A stretch of 64,000 nt of DNA, from the NCBI GenBank assembly GCA_963576735.1, contig OY755170.1, positions 10,524,567-10,588,566 on the forward strand, written 5' to 3'. Source of the DNA: Bedellia somnulentella (lineage: Eukaryota; Arthropoda; Insecta; Lepidoptera; Bedelliidae). The notes beneath the pieces are model-generated. The model was not told where the DNA came from. It made no database searches and was given only the letters and a program-made list of their open reading frames with translations. The position numbers and the translations under genes were made by a program. This document shows, piece by piece, positions 22,185-33,835 of this stretch (positions within the stretch are counted from its first letter, which is position 1; the number at the start of each line of letters is the position of its first letter).

Positions 22185-23102
22185 GTAGGTCAAAATACCA
22201 TGATATGCGATATGCTGACTTTTTTTCTCTTTAACACACTTATAGGTTCCCATAGTATTGTAAAGTATCAATATGGACACCCTTATTACAATTTTTCATG
22301 ACATTATCGGCAACGAAAGTTAATACATCTAACGTCACCTAATTACGCTACCTTGTGAGGCATCAAAAGTGCAGTTATTCGACTAACGATTTCTCAGAAT
22401 TCTAAAGTTAAAAGTATGATTTACAATGAATATTAAAGATAAAGGTATTGTATCGTCAACGTTCCACATTCAAATTTGCCGCCAAATAATATACGTCAAA
22501 TGTCATTCGCTCGCTCAACCAATCAGCAAAGCCCGATGAAAAGGGCACGCCAGTCAGAGTGAGGACTAGCTACCGCGAGGAGTGTAATGGCTGCTTCCCT
22601 TGCGTGTGCAACGATTAAAATTGCCGGCCAGATAATTTAACCTTTTCCCAAGAACTTTGAGTGTTTCATACTATTTTGTGTTACCTACGCTTAGACGTGT
22701 GAACCTTTTAATCTGAACGTGTGTGTGTGTGTTTCGCTAAACATAACGTCCCCAGCTGGGTCGACTGTCGACGGACACGTGGTGAGAAAATTATCCATCG
22801 TTTGCTGCCAATATCCACTCGCACTGTAGAAAAGCCTGCTCCTGCTGGTGAGTAATTGCTTATTGGTATTTGGGCGGGCGAACTGCGGATCCGTTAAATC
22901 TCGGCGGGGTCTCCACCAGAGGTTCCGACCCAGAGTGTCACCATCGGCCTGATCGGCCAGGTCATTGTGATACAGTTATGTTCTTCCATTATTTATAATT
23001 TATCCTTTTACTTTTATTTTAAATATATTACTTGGGTCTACGAAACATAGTAATGTTTTGTTTTTAAAACCTTGATTGTGGTGTTCCACTAAGGTTTTAA
23101 CT

Positions 23103-24340
23103 ATGTTCCCAGACCTCGCCATGAATGAAGATATTGATGATATCATCTGCGCTATTAAGGATGCAGACCCAGAAAGTATCCCTGTTTTGTGGCCAAAAAC
23201 TTATGCCGGCTGCCACCCGTCACCTTCGATCACGTAGACGTTACGCGGCTTCTTAAAGATATTGTGATTATACAGAGAGAATTGAAAACAGTACAGGAAG
23301 GGTTGCTGGATCAATCCCGTTACATAACGCTGGAGCAATATGATCAGTTAAAGTTTGAAATAGAAAATCTGAAGAAAAACCAACAGTGTAATTTTGAACC
23401 TAATGCCCATACCAAGAGAGGTGGTTTTGTTTTATCTGACAGCTTTGATCTCAACAGTGGACCAATGGGACTGTTAAATTTTGAGATTTCAAATTCTAAA
23501 ACAACGGAATCTGAAGGTCAAATAACAAAACAGCAAGCAGAAATATGTGTCAATAAGGAGGGTAGTTCGACAGCCGCCGTCGCCGCCGAGGTAATTCAGG
23601 CATCGTTTCCGTTAGCGAAGACGGTGACGCATTCACCGCTGATGCCCCTAACAAACGTCAAAGCTGCCACAATGAGCGAGACAACACTATGTGTGGATCG
23701 TCAAACAATACCGCCGCCACCGTTAGATGATAAGGTTGATATTTGTGCGAGCCCGAGTGACCAGACTCACCCGAGTGTGACGCAAACAGCGTTGCTGCTT
23801 CCACCGCCGCTTTTGCTACCAGCAGCTGATTTGCTTTGTAAACAACGTACACAAACATATGCGAATATTTTAGAAAATAAAGATAGTACTAAATTATATA
23901 AGGGCGAAGGAAATGAATGGGTGACAATTCGTAGAAAAAATAGACCTAAGTCGGCACCTGTCTCACGGTTCACGGGAAGGGAAGGAAAGGCTCAGATGGA
24001 CTCGGCGTCAAAGTTTAGGGCCGCAGATACGACATTGTACATTTATAATGTAGCTACAGAGGTGTCTAGTAAGGATATAGCTGAGTACATTTTAGAGAAG
24101 ACGCAAACTATTGTGTCACCAGAGAAAATAGTTATGAGAAATGCAAAGGGTTACAACTCTTTTAGAATAACAGTTCCGCGTCATAAGTTATTAATATTTT
24201 ATGATGATAGTTTATGGCCGGCCGGTATTTACTTTCGGAAGTACATTGAGTTTAGCCATAGAGGGAGTGATAAAGTGACGATCCAGTCGCCGCCGCCGAG
24301 ACAATCAATAGGTATCAATGGCGGGCAACAACAACAATAA
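23103..24340 (+). pseudogene. LINE A ORF1 (one frameshift)
   Basis: The ATG at 23103 (or 23121) opens a frame starting MFPDLAMNEDIDDIICAIKD. It runs off-frame at the T-run near 23185-23188, where the frame of the remaining 380 residues begins. A single-base loss in the run would explain this. The body has a short coiled-coil-like segment (about residues 30-75 of the downstream frame), a proline/serine-rich middle, and a C-terminal RRM-like fold (TTLYIYNVATEVSSKDIAEY .. NSFRITVPRHK .. SLWPAGIYFRKY) typical of LINE ORF1 RNA chaperones. Overlaps ORF2 by 23 bases. Confidence 0.8.
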
Positions 24341-27155
24341 TAATAATGCAAAGAGACTGCGCGTCGTGACGTTTAACTGTAAATCAATTAAGCGTTCCGT
24401 GCAATGTGTTCGTGAATTATGTGGCAAGTATGACGTAATTCTGTTGCAGGAGCACTGGCTTCTCCCACATGACATACCATTCCTCGGTACAATTCACAAA
24501 GACTTTGAATACTTCGGTAAATCAGCTGTAGACACGTCGGCTGGTATATTACAGGGCCGGCCTTATGGTGGAGTGGCTGTCCTTTGGCGCAAAAACGTGT
24601 TTCAATCAGTGTCAGTGCTACAGAGTGATAATGTGAGAATCGCTGCTATAACAGCTGAGATAAGCCTGCGTAGGCTAGTTTTTATTTGTGTTTACATGCC
24701 AACAGCGAGTAGGGAGAATTTACTCGAATTCTCGGAATGTATGGGAGAAATTGGTGCTATCGTAGAAAACTGTGAATCAGAAAGTGTATTTGTGTGCGGT
24801 GATTTTAATGCACACCCCGGTACCAGTTTTTGTGATGAACTACTGAATTTTTGTTCGGACCAGGGATGGACTTGCGCGGACATCGAGTATCTAGGTATGA
24901 ACTCACAATCTTATACATTCATAAGTGATGTGCATGGTAGCACGCGGTGGTTAGACCATTGCATTGTTACGCAGGCCGCGTGGATGACTATAGACAATGT
25001 CAGTATAGATAATAGTGTATATTGGTCGGATCATATGCCACTTAGTTTAGAATGTGTTGTAGATTTAGGTAAACTGAAGTGCTCAACAGAACAACTTTCA
25101 AACAGAGGCAGTGGGGTAAAATGGGGTGATCGCACCCCTGAGCAAGTGCAGCAATATCACACTCTATGCAATGCGACTCTTAAGGATATAGACTTTCCAG
25201 GGTCATTGAGTGACTGCTGTGATAAATATTGTGATAATGTTAAACATAGATTAGTAATAGATAAATTGTACAGTGACTTAATTAAAGCTCTATCGGCGGC
25301 AGCGCAGGCCACGAGCCAGCAGCCAGCATCAAGTGTAACAAAAAGACGTATAATAGGGTGGAATAAGCATATAAGCGAGGCTCATAGGTTGGCTAGAATT
25401 AAATACCAAATGTGGATTATGTTTGACAAGCCCTGCAGTGGAGATTTGTATGATGAGATGCGGTTGAGTAAAAAAGCCTTTAAAAATAAATTAAGCTGGT
25501 GTCAAAGAAACCAGGAACAAATTAAGCTAGACATAATTGCATCTCATCATGCAAATAAAGACTTTTATAAATTTTGGAAATGTGCAAAGGCATTAAGTCC
25601 TAAACCGCAGCTGCCAGTGAGCGTGGACGGAGTAAGTGAACCGGCCGAAATAGCTAACTTGTTTAAGGACCATTTCTTTGTACGGTCACCACTCGGACCG
25701 TCGCGGAGCGAGCTCGATACTCGCCTAGTAGGATCAAATATTGAGACTAGATTCTCCGGTGCAGACATTTTACGAGCCTTGAATAAGATGAACAAAGGAA
25801 AATCACCTGGCCATGATGGCTTGAGTATCGAGCATTTGCTCCACGCGGGCCCACACCTGTCGAGAGTACTATCTATGTTATTTACTTTGTGCATTGGTCA
25901 CTCCTATTTGCCAGATGAGATGACCAAAACTATAGTTGTACCTATTGTTAAGGATAGGACCGGTGACGTGTTTAGCAGAGTGAATTATAGACCTATATCT
26001 CTGGCGACTGCTGTTGCCAGGGTACTCGACTTTATGTTGGACGCGAAGCTTCATAAATACCTACATATCTCGGACGCGCAGTTTGGTTTCCGCCAAGCGC
26101 TCTCTACGGAGAGTGCGATTCTAAGCCTAAAGCATACGGTCGGGTATTATGTTGACAGAGGGACGCCAGTATATAGCTGCTTTTTAGATTTATCAAAAGC
26201 ATTTGATTTAACTTGTTATGATAAGCTGTGGCAAAAACTTTATGATATTAAGGTACCAGTTGAGGTGATCAATTTGCTGAAACATTGGTATAAAAATCAG
26301 ACTAACTTTGTGAAATGGGCTGATACTCTTTCAGATCCATACTTATTGGAATGCGGGGTACGTCAGGGGGGGGTAGCTTCCCCAAAGCTTTTTAACTTGT
26401 ATATAAATGCTCTAATTGACGAGCTCAGCAGCACACATGTCGGTTGTTATGTTGACAATGTGTGTGTAAATAATATTAGTTATGCTGACGACATGGTGCT
26501 GCTGAGCCCGTCAATTGGGGGCTTACGGCAGCTATTGAAGATATGTGAGCAGTATGCTAACGATCATGGTCTGAAATACAATCTAAAGAAAAGTGAAATA
26601 ATGATTTTTAAGTCTGGAAAGCGAGTTCCTTTAAACGTACCACCAGCATACCTAGATGGAGGTGTCCTTAGAACAGTGAAATCCTTCAGATACCTTGGGC
26701 ACATGGTCACGGATGATCTGAAGGACGACGCTGACATAGATAGGGAACGGAGAGCATTGGCGACTAGAGCTAACATGATTGCAAGAAGGTTCAGAAGGTG
26801 TACAGTGCCAGTTAAAGTGCAACTCTTTCAATCTTACTGTACATCGCTGTACACCTGTAGTCTCTGGACCAACTATACTCAGAAGTCGCTAAATGCTCTC
26901 CGCGTTCAGTACAATGATGCGTTGAGGATGCTGTTGGGAAGGCCGCGGTGGTGCAGCGCGTCAGGCATGTTTGCCGAGATGGGGGTGGATGGCTTCCATG
27001 CAGTTGTGCGCAAGCGCTGCGCCTCCACGCTCCAACGCCTCCGCGCGTCACCCAACACCATCCTCAATGTCATAGCTGACAGGATCGACGGCCGGTTCCT
27101 GAAGCACTGGACCAATCTTCTTGTAAATAAACCTTGTAAATATAGTATTAAGTAG
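24318..27155 (+). CDS. LINE A ORF2: endonuclease-reverse transcriptase
   Basis: Open frame of 945 residues starting in the last 23 bases of ORF1, one frame over. The apurinic-like endonuclease (residues about 12-245) shows FNCKS, LLQEHW, VCGDFNAHPG, RWLDHCI and SDHMPL, the full set of metal and catalytic residues. The reverse transcriptase (about 515-800) shows NYRPISLAT, CFLDLSKAFD (first Asp), VRQGGVASPKLFNLYINAL and SYADDMVLL (active site). A C-terminal tail lacks an RNase H. Length and residues look intact, so the ORF could be functional even though ORF1 is broken. Confidence 0.9.
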   Translation: MAGNNNNNNNAKRLRVVTFNCKSIKRSVQCVRELCGKYDVILLQEHWLLPHDIPFLGTIHKDFEYFGKSAVDTSAGILQGRPYGGVAVLWRKNVFQSVSVLQSDNVRIAAITAEISLRRLVFICVYMPTASRENLLEFSECMGEIGAIVENCESESVFVCGDFNAHPGTSFCDELLNFCSDQGWTCADIEYLGMNSQSYTFISDVHGSTRWLDHCIVTQAAWMTIDNVSIDNSVYWSDHMPLSLECVVDLGKLKCSTEQLSNRGSGVKWGDRTPEQVQQYHTLCNATLKDIDFPGSLSDCCDKYCDNVKHRLVIDKLYSDLIKALSAAAQATSQQPASSVTKRRIIGWNKHISEAHRLARIKYQMWIMFDKPCSGDLYDEMRLSKKAFKNKLSWCQRNQEQIKLDIIASHHANKDFYKFWKCAKALSPKPQLPVSVDGVSEPAEIANLFKDHFFVRSPLGPSRSELDTRLVGSNIETRFSGADILRALNKMNKGKSPGHDGLSIEHLLHAGPHLSRVLSMLFTLCIGHSYLPDEMTKTIVVPIVKDRTGDVFSRVNYRPISLATAVARVLDFMLDAKLHKYLHISDAQFGFRQALSTESAILSLKHTVGYYVDRGTPVYSCFLDLSKAFDLTCYDKLWQKLYDIKVPVEVINLLKHWYKNQTNFVKWADTLSDPYLLECGVRQGGVASPKLFNLYINALIDELSSTHVGCYVDNVCVNNISYADDMVLLSPSIGGLRQLLKICEQYANDHGLKYNLKKSEIMIFKSGKRVPLNVPPAYLDGGVLRTVKSFRYLGHMVTDDLKDDADIDRERRALATRANMIARRFRRCTVPVKVQLFQSYCTSLYTCSLWTNYTQKSLNALRVQYNDALRMLLGRPRWCSASGMFAEMGVDGFHAVVRKRCASTLQRLRASPNTILNVIADRIDGRFLKHWTNLLVNKPCKYSIK

Positions 27156-27290
27156 TAGGTATAAGCTTAGCTGTAAGTCAAATACTAACAAATATAGTTG
27201 TAAGTTTTATTTGTTCCTCTTACTAACCCTATGGATGTTTTTATCTGAAAATAAACGATTTATTATTATATTATTATTATGTGGGTTCTA

Positions 27291-29130
27291 TGCTTTCGTG
27301 GCGCTTTGCTGCGACGTCGTAGTAAAAATTCTATTCATTCAATTCAATTACATTCTGAGCGCTTTGAATCCGTCGTCTTTTATATTACGATCCTAATAAT
27401 TATTGCTAATTATATAAGTCTTTGTCACTCTCGTAAAATATCTGATTTAACCCTGAGGGAGTTATATTCCCCAGTTTAGGAACCCAGGCTCTAATGTAAA
27501 GTTGTCCGATACGTGGCCGCCACTCCAGTTTGGCAACTCTGTGCTATGTACGTTACTTCAGTTCTTTAAACTTCTAACTTCTCTCAACAGACATATTAAC
27601 TGTTATTTATTATAGCACATAGAATTATAAATCTTAACAAAACAAGAATATTTCCTAATTTTTGAAGCAATTAAAAATTATAAAAGTTTATTGTTCAACC
27701 TAAAACTTAAAAGTCGAAAGAAACCTTTAAAAAGGTAAGTCTGGCTACTTTGAAGCAACTGAACAAAACTTTAATTTGTTTCGTTACCCCGCAAATTCCA
27801 TGGGAAGCTGCAAAATTCTGAAATGGGGTAATTATTTCCTTTTATTTATTTCGTTTTTCTCTTGAATACAATGCAATATAGCTAACCGAAACAATTATAT
27901 TAAATATTCTTAAAAATGGACGCTAATACAATTGTTGATATGCAAATACGCCCAGTTATGCTCTTTACCCTTCCGGTGGTGGGCGCTACGTCGATGTGCC
28001 GCGGACCGGCAGCGACTAAGTGGCGTAAGTAGGAGGTCCGTCCGTCCAAGGAGGAGCGTCGGAATAACTCAAATTACTGTTTACTTTTGTATGGCAGCTT
28101 TATAAGTGTCTAGTATCAATGGAATCACCGATAAATAATCTATTGAAATATATAACTAATATAGTACTATATTACACCCATAGTTTCATAAACATAAGTT
28201 AAAGATAAGATAAACACAAATTAATGATAAGATAAACAAATAAGTTAAAGGTTCATATTTACAAAAATATATGCAAAAATTATTGCAGAAAGCCATTATA
28301 TTATAGAACACTTACTTAGCTACCGTTTTCACACTTATCTCATTCCTAAAGGCCACAAAAAACCAAAGATATTTGCAAAAAACCGCACTAAGAAACTTTT
28401 ATTGCCGCGAAAAAAACGTCAACAAACTTTGAATGCTTGGCAATAAAAAAAAAAGTAAGTAAAGCATAGAATAAAAGTAACTCATTCATTTTCTTGTTTA
28501 ACACAGATTATATTAAATAGGCTGACTTGTATGTCCAAGTAGCCAAACTATTAAAAATAAAGAAAAAAGTACACGCCGCGCGAGTGGCAGTTGCTACCAA
28601 AACGTCATATTACGGCACTTGCGGTTTTTTGAGCTGCCAGTTGCTGCCAGTCCAACATCGCCCTCCTTGTACATAATATAACTATCTATATTACTAACAC
28701 AATGGATCTTAGGTATCTGAATAAAGAATAATTATTATCGTAAAAAGGAGGTACTCAATCTGATCGTATGTTTTTTTTGTTGTAAAAGTTCTTCATCACT
28801 TGAAATAGGAATTTAGTCGACGTCAATACTCCAAGAAAACGGAATTGGTAGTGTGTTTCATCGATGGTTTCATCATATTTTAATCGCGGCGTGTGTTCAA
28901 AGAGGTTTATAACTGTATTCAAAATAAAGTTTTCTCAATGGTTTTGTTGCAGTTTCGTTCTGCTGGTTTTTACGGCCTACGCGAACATACGATAGTTTAT
29001 GATGTTTATGCATATTAGGTTTTCATGAACAAAAACATTCAAATTATACGATAGTTTCATTTAAGAATAATTAAAAATACTTACATAGACAATGCACAAC
29101 CTAAATTAAAATATAAAACTAAATAAATAC
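27291..29130. other. No gene recognised; two GC-rich patches
   Basis: Mostly AT-rich, with GC-rich patches at about 27940-28080 and 28565-28680. The second is followed by GAATAAAGAATAA, which looks like the end of a retroelement or transcript. No open frame or terminal repeat could be paired. Confidence 0.35.
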
Positions 29131-29133
29131 CTA

Positions 29134-30061
29134 CTAAAGATGGAAAATTTCATGAAATTCATCGCTCTCGCAGAACGGTATCGTGCCTAAAATACTGGCA
29201 GCATTTCCTCTTTGAATGGCTATGCTAATTCGTTGGCCGAGGTAGCTGCCAGCCCTAGGATCACCACTGACTTCCACTAGGCGGGCTGAGAGATCTTTTA
29301 AGAAAACCCGCGCCTCGTTGCCCCATGTGCCGAGAGTTTCAACGGCGAATGGAATAAAATGATAATCATTCAATAATCCAGAATATTTTCGACGTTTGAA
29401 ACTCTCGCTTTGACCCTGATAAATGGCAAGGCGCTAGGGTATCAACACACGTTGCATCCCATATTAACGCCCTGCCATTCCTCCAAGGCAACAAAGTCAT
29501 ACCGTCCGGTCTCTTGCCATCGTCCCGTGACAAGCCAGGGGGTTCCAAAACAGCTGGTACATGGACGCTGACAAGAGCCCGACGGATGATATCGTTGAGG
29601 GCAGCATGGCGTGACAGGCGACCTGCACTGCGGGGGCACGAAAGACCGTGGTGACCCTGATGATCGACTTGCACTCCACAGCGACAGCGATGAATTTCAT
29701 TGATTTGGGCACCAATTCTCAGACAGACCCCCAAACAAAAAGTAGACCTATCGAGAAGGGTACCAATCGCCTCAGATGGTAACGCATTCAACCAATAACC
29801 CGACTCAGGCTCTGCAGAAGCCATAAGACGAGCACGCTGTGCGGGGTCGGAAGCAGAGTTCAAAAGGTTTAATTGAATCCGTCCGCACAGTATGTCATCC
29901 CATGACCTCTGGCTAGCCAATTTTGTCGGGATAGAAGAATTGGAACCAAGCATGGAAATCCAAGCAATCTTGGCATCGCTCATTCCACTGACCTCGGCCT
30001 CACCTAAAGAGGGACTGATAATTTGATGGTATAGGGTCATAGTGGAATGCACAGATGACAA
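29134..30061 (-). pseudogene. LINE restriction-like endonuclease module, remnant
   Basis: Two minus-strand frames (30061-29366 and 29373-29134) continue one protein across a frame change near 29400-29430. Visible: SGYWLNALPSE, a zinc-knuckle CRCGVQVDHQGHHGLSC, SAGRLSRHAALNDIIRRAL, then a PD-(D/E)xK-like DGKRPDG..LIWDATCVDT, and downstream HFIPFAVETLG and QRISIAIQRGNAAS. A CCHC knuckle followed by RPD..WDxT is the layout of restriction-like endonucleases at the C-terminus of site-specific type LINEs. No reverse transcriptase remains upstream, so this is a 5'-truncated copy. The family identification rests on these motifs. Confidence 0.6.
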
Positions 30062-30530
30062 GAAAGCTGTATAGTTTCATATATTGTACGCTTCAAGCTG
30101 TAAGGTATATCTGTCAAGCTACATTTTTTTTATCATCACATAAGTTTCAGTACAGTCAAGATATTCCAATAAGATTTAACAAACTTCTCTAGCTTATAAA
30201 AACGGTCGCTTTTACACCATATTTTTGACCTGCAACCGATTGCAAAGAGAAAAAAGTACAAAAGCGATTGTAACCCTGATGTTGACGTGCAAATAAATAA
30301 TTTCAACAAATTATTACATATAGCAAATTAGCATATTCATTAATCCGTACCGATAGTTGATACCTATTGCGCAGTCCACTGGATAAATCTACCAATTAGT
30401 TGGATTCGCAATTAGTTCAATCAAAGCCGCTTTTAATTAAAGAGTGAATTTCAGATAGGCATTGACTGCAGGTTAGTTAGTCAGTAGTGTTGAGGGGTGA
30501 TAATTCCACTTTCGACAGTTGTGACCTCTC

Positions 30531-31032
30531 ATAAATAAAAGATGTTATTAAAGGAAAGAAAAATTTCGACACTGGCGGGCTTCGAACCCGCGACCTTCGG
30601 GTATACGCCCCCGGTATTAAATATATAATAACATCTTTTTAATATTATTTAATAACATCTTTTATTTATGAGTAATAATCCCCACATGAGGAATTCATGT
30701 CAAAAAACATTAAATTATGTGATAGTTAGGCGTTTCCAACATTTGCATTCTATCTGAAAAGGTAGACAAGTGGCCGTCCGAATTAGTTAAAATTCGGAGG
30801 TAGGAAACGCAAACACTACTTGAACGTGTAAAAAAGAAACAAAGGATAGAAAAATTTCGCGCTGGATGCCAACTGACACTGTAGCTCAGTTGGCAGAGCG
30901 ATGGGGGCGTATACCCGAAGGTCGCGGGTTCAAACCCCGCCAGTGTCGAAATTTTTCTTTCCTTTAATAACATCTTTTATTTATGAGTAATAATCCCCAC
31001 ATGAGGAATTCATGTCAAAAAACATTAAATAA
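30531..31032. mobile_element. tRNA-like inverted composite insertion, 14-bp duplication
   Basis: Flanked by AGTTGTGACCTCTC (30517-30530, 31033-31046). Inside, a partial tRNA-like head is inverted (30565-30613), a 67-bp block occurs twice in direct orientation (30649-30715, 30964-31030), and a complete tRNA-like unit lies at 30875-30948. The duplication length indicates LINE-type target priming. Confidence 0.75.
30875..30948 (+). repeat. tRNA-like sequence (SINE head or pseudo-tRNA)
   Basis: The 7-bp acceptor pairs perfectly (GACACTG/CAGTGTC), the D arm is GCTCAGTTGGCAGAGC and the T arm GCGGGTTCAAACCCCGC. The anticodon arm has an 8-base loop, one mismatch and one wobble pair, and no proper U33. 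It is therefore not a standard functional tRNA; pol III boxes A and B are intact. Confidence 0.6.
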
Positions 31033-31164
31033 AGTTGTGACCTCTCCCGTTGACTGTATTACGGTTATCCACATATGCACGTGGGACACTCAGAAAATTT
31101 TGCGAAAATAAAAATAAATGTTCTATAGGTAAAAATGTTTTTATTAAATCTTTTCAAAGTATAA

Positions 31165-32062
31165 AATAAAATAAAAAATAAAATAATCATTTATTTCAAA
31201 ATAAAAAGATAAATCTTTGTTTTTTGAACGTCAAATTTTAACTTAATACTAAGTTTACTTCGGATTCGGAAGGTGTTTTGTTGAGAGAAGAACCCGTAAG
31301 AAACTCGTCAACACACATCTTTTTTTAACGTCCATTACAATTTTGGTGTTAGCCCGGAAACATCCTGCACAGAGCCCTGATGACACCAAGCCACTTCATC
31401 ATTAATGTAATCATTGACATTGTAATAGGCTTTCGAACTAAGATTTCTTTTAACTGCTGCTTTGAATTTTGTTTCTGTTAAATTTAAAATGTCCTCAGGT
31501 ATTTTATTATACATTTTTACGCATAACCCCATGAAAGATGTATTTACTTTTGACAATCTGTATTTTGGTACTGATATTTTATTGTTGTCTCTCAGGTTTC
31601 GAATATGTCTGTCACAATTTTTCACAAAAGAGGCCTGATTCTTTCTTACATACATAATATTTTCATAAATATATTGACATGGCAGTGTCATTATATTTAT
31701 TGTTTTAAACAATTCCCTCAGGGAATCTCGGGATCTCAAATTGTATATAGCTCTTATTGCTCTCTTTTGGAGAATAAATATGGAACCAACATCAGCTGCT
31801 CTGCCCCAGAGTAAAATACCGTAAGACATTACACTATGAAAATAGCTGTAATAAACTAATCGAGCTGTCTGTACATCTGTCAAATGTCTTATTTTCCTAA
31901 CGGCATATGCAGCACTACTTAGCCTGCCAGCTAGTGAGCTAATGTGGGGTCCCCATTGGAGCTTGGAGTCCAGAGTTATCCCTAAGAAAACTGTGTTATC
32001 CGAAAATACTAACTTTTCATTATTTAAAATTATTTCGTTATCAACGCACCTAACTCTCTAGT
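31165..32062 (-). pseudogene. LINE C, C-terminal reverse transcriptase fragment
   Basis: One frame open from about 32056 to 31335. It covers the tail of a Jockey/CR1-type reverse transcriptase: FLGITLDSKLQWGPHISSLA, RLVYYSYFHSVMSYGILLWG, LQKRAIRAIYNL, then KMYNKIPEDILNL. The 3' UTR ends in an AAATAAAATA-rich tail near 31165-31200. It is 5'-truncated, and a mariner abuts it at about 32063. Confidence 0.78.
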
Positions 32063-33240
32063 ACTACCACCTAGTACTCTCCACCAGCATCTATACAAAG
32101 TTTCATACGTCTAAACCAGTTTTCGAAACACTTTTTCCAGTCCGCCGCAGACACCTCATTTACAGCCCGCTGAAACGCTGACAGCGCATCTTCCGGCGAT
32201 GAAAATTGTATCCCTTTGAGTTGATTTTTTATTTTAGGGAATAAAAAGAAGTCACACGGTGCCAGGTCAGGGCTGTAAGGAGGGTGACCCAAGAGTTTGA
32301 CCGGCGTGCTGTTCAGGAAGTCCGTCGTTTTGAGCGCGGTGTGAGCGGGCGCGTTGTTGTGGTTAAGCAGTAGCCCGCGGAGCCCTGTGTTTGGTTGATT
32401 GTTGCTCACAACTGAGAAAACTACTGGCAAGCATTTAGTAGTATACCAGTCTGCGTTAATACTTCTTTGATCTTGTAAGGAATTGACACCAAATAGCCAG
32501 TCATATTGAAAAAACTTGCGATCAAAATCTTCCCACCGCTTCTAGATCTCTTCACTTTGGTAGGGGTCGCTTCGTTTTGAAATACCCAAACCGTCGACTG
32601 GCGCTTCGTTTCTGGATCGTATTGATAAATCCAGGACTCATCACCTGTAACGATGTCGTAAACACGCCGAGACGAGCCAGCATCTAATTTTTTAATCATA
32701 TCAAGATGTTCGTGTAAAATCTCATGAACGCTTCCCGATCTAATCTGCATAATGTGTTGAACCTCTAGATACGTTATTCGCCTATTGTCATGAATTAAAT
32801 TTTTCACTTCCACCACGTTTTCATCCGTAACAGCCGTTAGAGGGCGACCACTTCTTTCTTCATCCCGCAAAGTTAATCGACCACGCTTCAATTCGTTATA
32901 CCAACGATACACGGTTGCCTTGGAAGGCCCTTCATCCATAAACGCCATTTGAAGTCTATCGTATGATTCGTCTGGTTTTAAGCGACATTTGAAATCGTAA
33001 AAAATCATAGCGCGAAAATGTTCCCGGCTCAGATTTATTTTGCAGTAAGACACGACAATTTAAAGTAGCTTGTAAAAAATAAAGAGGGAAATTTTAAAAT
33101 TGCAACGTACCTTTTTTATTTATAAAGACTCATATTTTCAGGATACATTACAACCGGCCAGTGTTTTATACATTAAAACCTTTTTCGCAATACTTTCTGA
33201 GTGGCCTGGTATTAGAAGAAAAATAATTTCAGTTAGAGTC
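32063..33240 (-). mobile_element. Mariner 2, inactive
   Basis: Transposase in two frames (33053-32421 and 32430-32071). The N-terminal HTH region (SREHFRAMIFYDFKCRLKPD, SKATVYRWYNELKRGR) and the first catalytic site VTGDESWIYQYDPETKRQS are present. The second site reads NHNNAPAHTA with Asn in place of the catalytic Asp. The third is intact (LAPCDFFLFPK). A segment is missing between LDMIKK and LDAGSSRRVYD. Its 3' edge meets LINE C directly. The right edge near 33100-33240 is approximate. Confidence 0.82.
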
Positions 33241-33317
33241 GTAATATATAAATTTTAAGAGCTTAATATTTCAACATACATACTCGTACATAGATATATT
33301 TATTTAAAATATTTATG

Positions 33318-33566
33318 TAGTATCAGCTTAGAATAGCACTACCCCATTTTTTCCCGTGGGTATTCGTAAGAGGCGGCTAAGGGTATTTGAGACTTTTTAA
33401 GTGCTTTTGAGCGATGCGATGGAAACCCATCATAATAAACCTTAGTTTTACAATCTTATCCCCTCACAACTTCACAAAGTGGCTGAGTAATTTCTCATTC
33501 CAAAGCTCTGGCTATCCTTTCTAGTGATTTATAAACGTGAGATGTATGTATATGTATGAATGTATA
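33318..33566 (+). repeat. SINE2 copy
   Basis: Element-orientation copy (agtatcagcttagaatagca .. ataaacgtgagatgtatgta), moderately diverged. Confidence 0.75.
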
Positions 33567-33744
33567 TCTATATGAACCATACGCGAGCAAAGCGAAGCGG
33601 ACCGAAGCGTTTTCTAATCAGTCAATGGTTAAAATTTATTAGAATTACAATAGCACTTGCTCTTTCGTGGTATTGGGGCATTTGAAAAGATTTTTAGGCG
33701 AGTTTACATTATTTTCCTCCAATCAGCTTCCTAAAGTAAATACC

Positions 33745-33835
33745 AACGAATGAAAAGGCATGTATGAAAATATTGAAGAATATAAATGAAACTTGAGAGG
33801 TCTGCCTACACCAATGGTAACTAATCGGGTAATGT
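33745..33835 (+). repeat. Degenerate RTE-like LINE 3' fragment
   Basis: Matches the KRACMKILMDVNEA region and the tctgcctacaccaatggtaa tail with many changes. Confidence 0.5.

Larger units (their letters stand above)
22530..27290 (+). mobile_element. LINE A (CR1-like non-LTR retrotransposon), near complete
   Basis: GC-richer block with a long 5' leader, ORF1 (23103-24340), ORF2 (24318-27155), a short 3' UTR with AATAAA, and a terminal (TTA)n tail at about 27260-27280. ORF order, an apurinic-type endonuclease and the simple-repeat tail fit the CR1 group. The 5' edge is approximate. I found no clear target duplication. Confidence 0.85.

Noticed and set aside
22031..22301. 67- and 71-residue open frames
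   Set aside because: Located in a tRNA-derived SINE1 copy.
30875..30948. Functional tRNA gene
   Set aside because: Acceptor, D and T arms are good, but the anticodon loop has 8 bases, the stem is imperfect and U33 is missing; it sits inside a retrotransposed unit.
30710..30973. 87-residue open frame containing LAGFEPATFGYTPP
   Set aside because: It is the antisense reading of the tRNA-like unit; this peptide is a common by-product of tRNA-derived sequence, not a gene.
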